Source: Allolobophora icterica (taxonomy: Eukaryota; Annelida; Clitellata; Crassiclitellata; Lumbricidae). From it: a DNA stretch of 64,000 bases. Position 1 is the first letter of the stretch. Every line of letters begins with the position of its first letter. The notes beneath the pieces were generated by a model, which was not told the origin of the DNA, made no database searches, and saw nothing but the letters and a program-made list of their open reading frames with translations. Positions 23,620-33,700 of the stretch are shown here, piece after piece. The DNA lies in contig OY744612.1 of the NCBI GenBank assembly GCA_963556255.1, positions 26,203,637 through 26,267,636 on the forward strand, in the 5' to 3' direction. The position numbers were made by a program, and so were the translations under genes.

Positions 23620-23952
23620 GTGAGGTTAGAAACGAAAAAAAGTTGAAACAAAAATCAAAATTTAAGAAGCAATTAAATAGTTATAAAATGCAGACGATGA
23701 AATGTCTTCTTTGAAATCTTTCAAACTATCCAGTCCCGCCTACCGAATCCTCCAGCTCGACAGCATTATAACGTCACAAAGACGTTATCAACTTCTCTTG
23801 CATAAATACCTCTTAAAACCATACCTATTGGCGATGAGCCGCGTGGCTGGTTGCCACCGTGTCACTCACCAGATGTGTACGGACCGGGTTCGATACCCGC
23901 CTGCGCAGTGACATGATTTTTGTTTCAACTTTTTTTCGTTTCTAACCTCACT
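23620..23952 (+). repeat. SINE-like block enclosed by a 36-bp inverted repeat
   Basis: TGAGGTTAGAAACGAAAAAA (23620-23656) is repeated inverted at 23915-23950. Between them lies a tRNA-like segment with A-box-like GCCGCGTGGCTGG (about 23840) and B-box GGGTTCGATACCC (about 23886). It does not fold as a full tRNA, so it is probably a SINE head. Confidence 0.5.
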
Positions 23953-24115
23953 GTACGGGTTTGAGCCTCTGCTCAGCTGGAAGGACGTTTCAGAATGAGG
24001 GCAGTATCAAATACAGTTGTATTATAGCCTATCCATTCAATTGTATTGTATCAAATACAGTCGTATTTTTACTATTTTATCATATACAGTTGTATTGTAC
24101 GGACATCCCGCACTC

Positions 24116-25384
24116 CAGTGAAGTACTAAGGCCCAGACAATTAGACTACCCTATTGATCAGCGTCCAAGCAAAGGGTGAGTCGCGAAAAGCAGCATATTC
24201 CAGTGAAATACTAAGGCCCAGACAATTAGACTACCCTATTGATCAGCGTCCAAACAAAGGGTGAGTCGCGAAAAGCAGCCTGTTCCAGTGAAGTACTAAG
24301 GCCCAGACAATTAGACTACCCTATTGATCAGCGTCCAAGCAAAGGGTGAGTCGCGAAAAGCAGCATATTCCAGTGAAATACTAAGGCCCAGACAATTAGA
24401 CTACCCTATTGATCAGCGTCCAAACAAAGGGTGAGTCGCGAAAAGCAGCATATTCCAGTGAAGTACTAAGGCCCAGACAATTAGACTACCCTATTGATCA
24501 GCGTCCAAACAAAGGGTGAGTCGCGAAAAGCAGCATATTCCAGTGAAATACTAAGGCCCAGACAATTAGACTACCCTATTGATCAGCGTCCAAACAAAGG
24601 GTGAGTCGCGAAAAGCAGCATATTCCAGTGAAGTACTAAGGCCCAGACAATTAGACTGCCCTATTGATCAGCGTCCAAACAAAGGGTGAGTCGCGAAAAG
24701 CAGCCTGTTCCAGTGAAGTACTAAGGCCCAGACAATTAGACTGCCCTATTGATCAGCGTCCAAACAAAGGGTGAGTCGCGAAAAGCAGCCTGTTCCAGTG
24801 AAGTACTAAGGCCCAGACAATTAGACTACCCTATTGATCAGCGTCCAAACAAAGGGTGAGTCGCGAAAAGCAGCATATTCCAGTGAAGTACTAAGGCCCA
24901 GACAATTAGACTACCCTATTGATCAGCGTCCAAGCAAAGGGTGAGTCGCGAAAAGCAGCATATTCCAGTGAAGTACTAAGGCCCAGACAATTAGACTACC
25001 CTATTGATCAGCGTCCAAGCAAAGGGTGAGTCGCGAAAAGCAGCATATTCCAGTGAAATACTAAGGCCCAGACAATTAGACTACCCTATTGATCAGCGTC
25101 CAAACAAAGGGTGAGTCGCGAAAAGCAGCATATTCCAGTGAAGTACTAAGGCCCAGACAATTAGACTGCCCTATTGATCAGCGTCCAAACAAAGGGTGAG
25201 TCGCGAAAAGCAGCCTGTTCCAGTGAAGTACTAAGGCCCAGACAATTAGACTACCCTATTGATCAGCGTCCAAACAAAGGGTGAGTCGCGAAAAGCAGCC
25301 TGTTCCAGTGAAGTACTAAGGCCCAGACAATTAGACTGCCCTATTGATCAGCGTCCAAACAAAGGGTGAGTCGCGAAAAGCAGC
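24116..25384 (+). repeat. 85-bp satellite array, about 15 copies
   Basis: Starts of CAGTGAAGTACTAAGG-type units lie at 24116, 24201, 24286 and onward at exactly 85-base steps. Units differ only at a few diagnostic sites: AAGTAC/AAATAC, CATATTCC/CCTGTTCC, CTACCC/CTGCCC and CAAACAA/CAAGCAA. Variants recur in blocks, which suggests expansion of two- or three-unit groups. The array lies in the right arm of the foldback element. There are no spacers, so it is not a CRISPR. Confidence 0.97.
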
Positions 25385-25784
25385 TTATTCACATACGCTC
25401 AGTCAAAAAATCGATAGGCAGGCAGGATGACAATCGGTTCCAGGTCAAGATACAGAGGGGTCAGGCAGGTAGACGGCAAAGGTGGATGGTGCTTAGATTT
25501 GGAGCGACGAGGAAGGTACGAGGAAGAGGAATCGGGATACGATTTCTGAAAGAGCGGCATTTTAGTTTTCAGTTAAAGACCTGTGGAGAGATGGAAGAAG
25601 TGAAGTTTTGGTGATCTCGTACTCGTAGGGTGGTTCACATAGACCTAATTGTCGTTATTCTGGCTGGAGTTAATTCCAGAGAGGCGGAATAGCTATAGCC
25701 TAGCTACAGAGCGATTTGCAAATTTTACAAGTTAACATTACAACCTACATTATTGGATGGTGAAACGCGCTGGGTTCCGTGAGG

Positions 25785-26335
25785 CTAAGAGGAATACTAC
25801 AGGCACTAGACAAGGTGTGGAGTGCGAGGGAAATCAGCAGGCCACCAAAGTACAGGTGTATGAGACACTTAATTGTGCTAAACGTATTATTGTATAACTC
25901 TGAGACATGGACATTGAAGGAGGTGCAGAAAAGACGACTGAGGGTGTTCAAAATGGTATGTTTACGAAGGATCGTGGGAGTCACCAGGAGAGACAGGATA
26001 AGAAATACGGAGATACACAGCAGATTGAATATACAGCAGGACATCGTGGACAGGATAAGGATCAGGAGACTGCGCTATTTCGGCCATATATCAAGAATGC
26101 GAAATGAAAGATACCCGAACATAGCACTACACGGATACGTACACGGAGAGCGGAGGAGGGGAAGACCGAGGTTGCGATGGATTGATGGGATTCGAGAGGA
26201 CTGCAAGGAGATGGCCCGGGCCTATCCGTGCAGGAGCTAGGCTACACAGAGAGCACAATTAAGACAGGAACAAGTGGAGACTCACCATAAATGAGCGGCT
26301 ATTGCGTGCTGGGGCATCGCCAAAGCCATAAAGAA
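25785..26335 (+). mobile_element. LINE reverse-transcriptase C-terminal fragment
   Basis: An open frame of about 150 residues contains LYNSETWTLKEVQKRRLRVF, MVCLRRIVGVTRRDRIRNTE, RRLRYFGHISRMRNERYPN and ERRRGRPRLRWIDGIREDC. This is the conserved region after the reverse-transcriptase domain of many animal LINEs. The frame ends near 26240 and an AAAGAAGAAGAAA tail follows at 26325, as expected for a LINE 3' end. The 5' part is missing: the sequence switches directly from the end of the foldback arm at 25783. Confidence 0.85.
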
Positions 26336-27176
26336 GAAGAAAGGAGCTCTTATTCATGCCATTTTAATAGTTTATATGATCCGAAAATCTTAAAACAAAA
26401 CAACCAGAACAACAAAAACTGTAAATCCAAACTTAAAACAAAAAACCTACTTTTCATCTTGAAAAACTAATGCTAATGTAACTACGCTGCTATTTTGGAT
26501 TAGAAGCAAGTCATTTAGCAAAGTTTACCATTTAAGTTTTAGGTATTCACCATTACCAGCGAATCTGTAATTTTACGTCTAGATGATAACCGAATGATAG
26601 TGATGGCGCTAGAGGATGCATGATTAATTTGGGCTTGTTTTGGATTCATACCTTTTGACTTTGACTCTGGTGTTTGGCGAGATTTTCAAAAGGTGATTTA
26701 AAATTTATTATGTAATTTTTTAATTTACTATTAAATTATATCCTAACGTTGAGATTAGCATATAAAATAGTTTAAATATTAAAGACGAAAAGGTTCGTTT
26801 GGTAAATATACGGTTTTGATTCGTAAAGCATACTCACTAGTTGACCCTCCTCGCATTTGAATTTGCAGGATTTGGCAACCGTCTCGAATGCGTAGCGAAA
26901 CCCAACCCGAAACAAAATTTCCTCCGGATCCCTAAAATATTTTCTCTAAGTTAAAACAAAATTATTTGCACAAATCTAACGCATAGGTAACATTTGGACC
27001 CACTCCCTTCATGGCAGGGTATACCGATATTAATAATTTAATACAGTTATTAATTAAAGTCGAACGCTTGGTAGAAAAACTTTTCTGGAATTCTGTCAGT
27101 TTTGCATTTCCACCACTATCAGGAATTCGGGTAAACCCCACGGTCTCAATTTGATCAAAAATCAGAACTGGGTAAC
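26336..27176. other. AT-rich intergenic stretch
   Basis: No conserved coding block, repeat terminus or RNA gene was recognised. It ends at the hairpin upstream of KIF22. Confidence 0.3.
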
Positions 27177-27462
27177 TACGAAAACTGAGTGCCTCTGCAT
27201 ATAAACAATATGTCGCCACTGACTTCGCTCCAATAGAGCGCCGCTAGCTACCAGCCTTATCCCATCTTGCAATTCACTAAAGAAGTGCATTTTGGCACTG
27301 GCGGCTGCTTTGCGCTATACTGTTTTAAATGAAATCATTTAGTTCTGTTTGTTACTTATTTAGCGAATTGCATCAGGGAATGTGGCTGTAGGTAGCAGCG
27401 CTCTATTGGAGCGAAGTCTTTGGCAACCATATTGTTTATATACACAGGCACTCAGTCTTCGC
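27177..27462. repeat. Long imperfect hairpin upstream of KIF22
   Basis: The arm at 27177-27255 (with CTTCGCTCCAATAGAGCG) is the reverse complement of 27388-27462 (CGCTCTATTGGAGCGAAG). Matching extends outward through ATATTGTTTATAT and GGCACTCAG.CTTCG. The arms are about 75-80 bases with a few mismatches and the loop is about 130 bases. It lies 310 bases before the KIF22 start codon. It may be a small MITE, as no clear target duplication was seen, or a regulatory fold. Confidence 0.7.
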
Positions 27463-27773
27463 ATTTACCCCAAGATCTTGAAAAAAGAAAGGTTTCAGTC
27501 AAACTTAGAATGTTGTTGAATTCTTAACAAATTTTGGTGACTGACATAAAGTTTGGTATTAATATAACCTGCCTGTACATCCAATTCTAACCATAACATA
27601 ACAGACATTTAGCGACAGAAAAGTCTCGGTTAAACATGCAAGCACATATTTTCTAGGAGATGGATTGCTAGATTATATTGCTCCTAATTCAGGTTTTCAT
27701 AAGGCGATACATAATGTACAGATATATTCGTGTAAATTTGCATGGAATATTTGGTTGTTCTTTTTATTATGGG

Positions 27774-30700
27774 ATGAGTAGCATGGATTCCAAAGAAAGT
27801 GAGAAGAAGAAACTGCAGGTGGTTGTTCGGATCCGGCCACAGCAGAAGCCGGACAACGTCTGGGTTACAGTCATGGACGATCACAGACTGCGAACAATAA
27901 ACCATAGAAACGTTGATGAAGCCTTGGAGTATGAGTAAGGCCACTTAATACACTGAGATCTATGTATTATTATTGTTTATTGTGGGCATTTTATCTTCAC
28001 GGCCCTAGCTTTACATTCTAAGCCATGCAGCGCCCTTGTAGCGGCATGGTCGCGTTACGGCAATCTAGAAATTGTCCATGTTATTATTATTGGGCTTGTT
28101 GAACATGACCATATACGACAGAACATAGACAGCACTGTGCAGTTGTGAATGAAGGACTTGCTCAAGGTCCCTACATAGTCCCCATTTCAAGGGAGACTCA
28201 AACTCATACTCTTCGTGTTACAAGCCGAACGCTCCAACCAATCAGCTCCTGTGCCTTGCATCAATCAGCTACCATGTAATTGTAATTAGTAACTTCTATT
28301 ACACTGGTGTCTAATGCACAAGGCATCAACTGATGGCACACCAAAACCAAGCTGTAATCGGGTCAATATCCAGAAGATCAGTCTGTAAGACAGTGAGGCA
28401 GCCTATGGTGGATGACCCATTTGAAAGAGTTAAGTTGTGAATGAAATGACGTAAGCGACTGAGCAGAGCGCACAGACACAGGGAGAGAGTTTCTAAAAGC
28501 GAATGAACCGTAACAGCGAATGAACCCAGAACAGCTCCTAATTTAGGTATGACCCGATAAAGATAATCAGATGACCATTGAATAATAGGTCTGTGGAATG
28601 AGAACTGATTTCAAGTATTGTGGCAGGACAGAGTTCAAAATTTTATAAACTGCGAGTCCCAATTTGAAACTGGTATTATTCCCATCATACCCTTAGAATA
28701 CTGGTACCGGTATGTATGTATGTATGACATGTATGTATGTGTATCAATGTATCAAGACAGTTGTATAAAATTAATTCGTGTTTTAAAATGGCTTTGAGGT
28801 AAGTTAATGTTGTGTAATCCTACATTTACGAAGCTCATCAAAAATCTCAGTAGAGATAAGATTGATCACAGTTGTTCTGTGAATGTGTTTTATTAATATT
28901 CAGACTGTTTCATTGTATCTAACCTAATCAAATCATGTAGGATTTGTAGGTGGTGGTCTTGGTATCTGATGCAACGCTATTGAGAGGTTTTCAGTAATAG
29001 ATTCTGTATTAATATCTGCATCAACATTCATTTTAACACAATGTTGTTTGCGAGAAGCATTTGCTGAACTAAGTCTTAGCTTAGTTTTCAGGACACTCAG
29101 TTGAGTATGGGAATTTGTCACCTAGGAGAGTTTACCTTATCGTACTTTACCATATATTACCATACCATGCTTATTTTCCATATCTTGCTTTACTTTACAG
29201 TACTGGTATCTTATCATACCTTACCTGCATTTAAGTATGATATTGGGTATGTTGCGGTTGTAGGTTTGAGCATGTGTTTGGTCCGAGAGCGTCACAGGAA
29301 TATGTCTATGAGACTTGTGTTAGGCCGCTGCTGACTCACGTTCTGCAAGGACAGAATGCCTCTGTGTTCGCTTATGGACCTACAGGATCGGGTATGCAAA
29401 TGCCGAAAGGGGCTACATAAATGGTTGATCATTAATTCATAAGATTCTGTTATGACCCACCAATTCAAGTGCTTGGATACAATATGCAACAGCATTTCTC
29501 ATGTGAAATGCCAGTGAGAAGTTTTTAAAGTGATGCTATGTAGATGTTTGATCATGTTTGGACGCAATACAGTTTTATCATAACTTATTTACTTTGCAAG
29601 CTTCTTAGGCAACTAAACCTAAGCGGTGTTTAGGGCCTCCTCAATGGCAGTACTCCAAAACTCAGATGGGGCCATAGGGGTATTGACCCACAGATCCACC
29701 TGTAGTAAGGGTCACTCATCAAGACTGGTTTTTGTGAGCAGTTTTATTTTTGTGGTCGTGTAGTATATGCAGTAGCAGTAAAAAGTTAAGGCCTTATCGT
29801 TTGCCTTGAGATTGCTTCTACAGAAACGTTTCACATGAAAATTGTGAGCTGTTTCCTTCTTTCAGGTAAAACTCATACGATCCTAGGATACGAAACAGCT
29901 CCTGGAATTATTCCCAGGTGTGTTCAAGACATTTTCTCTCTGATTGAGCAAGAGAACAGCAAACCGCAGATTGGAGCAGGATGTAAATTTAACGTTTCCT
30001 ATTCTTACCTGGAAGTATACAATGAAAAGGTAAGATTTTCTCAGGTAATATTGTTTTGAGAGGGATTGTAGTTTATTGAGATAGCTGAGCATTGCTACAG
30101 TGCCACTTAAAAAAAATCAGAAGCACTTAGCCACCTAAATGAATAGCTTTGGTGCTTTGCCATACTTTTGACCTGAAAGCCATCAAGCAAACTGATGTAA
30201 ATGAATTGTTTCATCTTTGTAACTGAAGAGAATGTAATATGGCAATTATATAGTGCCTGTAAAATGTAATCTCAAAAGTGCTGGGTTATTACAGGTTCAT
30301 GATCTCCTTGATCCGAATCCAGCTGATTTACCGATCCGCCAGGATCGAGATCAATCGCTGTTTGTGGCTGGGTTGTCGGAGAAAGAAATTAAGTCATCGG
30401 AAGATTTCAACCAGTCATTCCTTCCAGCCTCACGAAAAAGGTAAGTTATCTGTTGCTAATTTCACATTGGCTATAATCTCAGTAATTTCTGCTGATAACT
30501 TTTGCACCAAGTAAGGTAGGGTATGGTGTTCAGTCATGTACAATTTCATATTCCCCTTGCTGAGCACTATTATTATTCAGAAGACTTACATGGTGCTGTT
30601 AAATTAAAATGTCAGACAAGGGTGCCTTACAAACAGTCGGTCATATAATCCATATCCCTTACAGAACTAGAATGGTGTACGATTTTCTTCTAAACACGTT

Positions 30701-33700
30701 GACGCTGTTGGTCCTTAAACTTGGCTCAAACTTGCCTTTCTGAGGAGTTTCTGAGGAGTTTCTAGTGAGACTTGTAAAATATTTCTATCATTACATTTTA
30801 TCCTGTGTTGCTCTGTACATAAGTATAAATGATAATGATGATTTTTTATAAAAGATAACTTTGAATGTTTAGGATGACAGCGGCCACAAAGCTGAATGCT
30901 CACAGCTCGCGGAGTCATGCAGTTCTTCTGCTTAAAGTACTCAAGACAGATATGAGGTCCTCGCCATTTCGTAAGCTCTTGAGTAAAGTCTACATCATCG
31001 ACCTTGCCGGTAGCGAGGACAACCGAAGGACAGGCAATGAGGGCATCAGGCAAGTATTAGACTGACGTCTTAAAGATGGTAGCGTTCATTATGTGAACCT
31101 CCCTTATATGTCGCTTATTGACAGAAGCCCTGACAGAAGCTATTCCTCAGAAGGAACATTTGCCAAACTGGCGTGCAGATCGCACGAGCACGAGAGAGAC
31201 TAATTAGGGTAATCAGGGCTGTAGTCGAGGGTATACGCGGGTATACAGCGTATACTCACCTCTAGGGACTGTATACTCACCTCACAAAATATTTATATTT
31301 ATTTATATTAAAATACTGTAACGTATACTCACAAAATACTGTAGCGTATACTCACCTCTAATTTGTGTCGGAAAACTAACCAGTAGCGTATACTCACCTC
31401 TAATTTTACCACTACAGCCCTGAGGGTAATGATCATTAAAAACAACATTTTCATCTGTAAACAAGTACTGCTGAAATAAGTAGGAGTTATGCAGCAGGCA
31501 GGTGTCAGTGAATGATCTTGATGTCTTAGGACAATCTGTAATTTTCTTGTAGGTTGAAGGAGTCCGGTGCTATTAACACATCGCTGTTCATGTTGGCCGA
31601 GGTTGTTGATGCCCTCAACAAAGGCAAGGTATAGATAGAGATTCTGCATGAACTTTCTGTAAACACTTGAAAACTGTTCTCTTCTGTTGGTGTTGGCCTG
31701 GGAGTGCCTCTGAGTAGTTATCTTGGAGAGGCGCTATATAAATGTTATGAACGGAATTAATGAGAAAGTTTTTTTGAAAGTCAACAACAGCTGCAAGCTT
31801 TTGTGGCGGCTCAAAGGCCTTGTACTATTTGAATCTCTTTGGCCTCTTTACAGCAAACTAAAGCAGAATCTATTGCTTGACTTTTTTTATTGGCACCAGT
31901 AATGACCTAGAGATGATAGAACTATATCTTGTGTTAAGGATTTACCCAAAGTTTGTGCATACTGCTTTAGAAATTAAATACTTTGTCACTTTGAGTAAAC
32001 ACAGTGCAAAAATACAGGGCTGACCTGACCTGAGTGCATTTCAAAATACAGTTTAAAAATTCAATTTCATGTCAATGATGGTGGTTTATAAATATACTTT
32101 AGTGCAACAGTCTCTATTTGACCAGTGTTAATGTGTCGTTAGAGTCGCAGTGAAGTGTGCTGCATGATTCCGTCATGTCTAGTTCATTTATGACCAATGG
32201 TCAATTAGGACAGCGGTTCCCAAACTTTTCTGGGTCGCGACCCACTTGTGAATATCGTGGCAGTCTCGGGACCCACTCTATAAAATTAAGCATTGTGTAG
32301 GCTACAAAAATTTGCTTCGTAAATTGGCATCGAAATATATGCGGATTTACGTGAAGTGTTTGGAAATTCACATAGGCCCTATTTAAAGCATTTAAAGGAA
32401 ACATAGATAAAACAGTTAACAAATTATTGCAATCCAAAAGCAACTGTCGTACCAATGTAATGTAACAATGTAAGTGATGTTGTTGCTCCGAAAAAATAAA
32501 TGTTTCTCGGAAAAATTTGGCGACCCACTTGCCAGAGCTTCGCGACCCACTTTTGGGTCGCGACCCACAGTTTGGGAAACTCTGAATTAGGAGATTTGAT
32601 TAAGGATTCAGTTTGATGTTTTTGTCTGTGACACTTGATTTTGTTGCTGTTGTCAGGCTGTTGTACCTTATCGACAGAGTAAACTGACACGTCTTCTTCA
32701 GGTTTGTTTCAATTGCTTTGCATTTGTCATTTGTTTTGTTTGTATAGATGTGAGCGTTTATGAGGTTCTTAAAAGGTACTGTACAAATAAGTACATACAT
32801 ACCAGGTAAACACATGATGAGTTAAGGTATGGTGATGTAACGTAAGGTATGGACTGATGGTTTGGTAAGATATGATGAACGGAAGAGTTGGTGGTGGGGT
32901 TTGTTTAGTATCTAAATCCATCAATGTATGTCTAGTAGTTGTCAGAGCTGTAGTCATGATGCTATATTAATCTACAGCTTAAGCACTTTAACCGTTTTCT
33001 TCCTTATATTGCCTTACATTTTGTTGGGGCTTGCTTTGTCATGCCGCATCATGTATTGCATTATCATGCCTTGTCTTGCCTTAGCTTGTTTTATTCTTGC
33101 CTTGTCTTACTTTTTCTTGCCTCGTGTTCTTGCTTCTAGGACAGTCTTGGTGGCAATTCACACTCGGTGATGGTTGTAAACGTGGCCCCTGAGGAGCAAC
33201 ATTACCTTGACACGGTGTCCACCCTGAAGTTGGCAAGAAAGTCAAAGAAGATTGTGAATACCATCGGCATAAATGAAATCACAGGTAGGTCAGGTGTGGA
33301 GCTCATAGGCTTCAGGTAGTGGGACAGTTGCAAAGTAGTGGGACAGTTGAAGAATAGGTCAAATCAGGTTCTAGATCATTAGGCAGTGTTGATATTAAAG
33401 AACTCATGCAGGTCAGATCAATTTCTAAGTCATCAGACAGTTTTGATGTTTAACACTTTAACGACTAACGTGTACTAAAATTGACTGGGAAACCAATATA
33501 TATATATGTATATTCGTTTACTATAAATCAACGAAGGATGACACACCGCATCACAGCTTACAACAGTCTAAAGTGATAATAGTAATAATGATTATAATAA
33601 TAAATAATAAAGTATATATTTCCAGTGCTATGACAAAGAAGTGTATGTGCTAGCAAGATTTGAGAATTAGTTAGATGGATTGAGGATACTTCTATACAAA

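Larger units (their letters stand above)
21616..25783. mobile_element. Foldback-type element with asymmetric satellite-bearing arms
   Basis: The left arm (21616-22332) is the reverse complement of the right arm (23955-25783), starting from CTCACGGAACCC / GGGTTCCGTGAG. The arms are nearly identical over the outer ~400 bases: matching 82-residue frames at 21787-22035 and 25366-25614 differ at about one residue. Both arms contain an 85-bp tandem unit, about 2 copies in the left arm and about 15 in the right, and this accounts for the difference in arm length. The spacer (22333-23954) holds another inserted element and a SINE-like block. No transposase was seen. Long inverted arms with internal tandem repeats resemble foldback transposons. 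An alternative is an inverted segmental duplication. No clear target duplication was found. Confidence 0.75.

Noticed and set aside
23826..23910. tRNA gene
   Set aside because: A- and B-box-like motifs are present, but the acceptor and anticodon stems do not pair. It fits a SINE head.
24116..25384. CRISPR-like array
   Set aside because: Units are directly tandem at 85 bases with no unique spacers, in a eukaryotic sequence.
21787..25614. Conserved 82-residue protein present twice
   Set aside because: Both copies lie at mirror positions in the inverted arms, so similarity follows from DNA identity. No domain was recognised and no selection can be shown.
27678..27773. Longer N-terminus for KIF22
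   Set aside because: The frame is open upstream with other ATGs, but the residues are hydrophobic and unlike the family. The ATG at 27774 sits directly before the conserved motor start.
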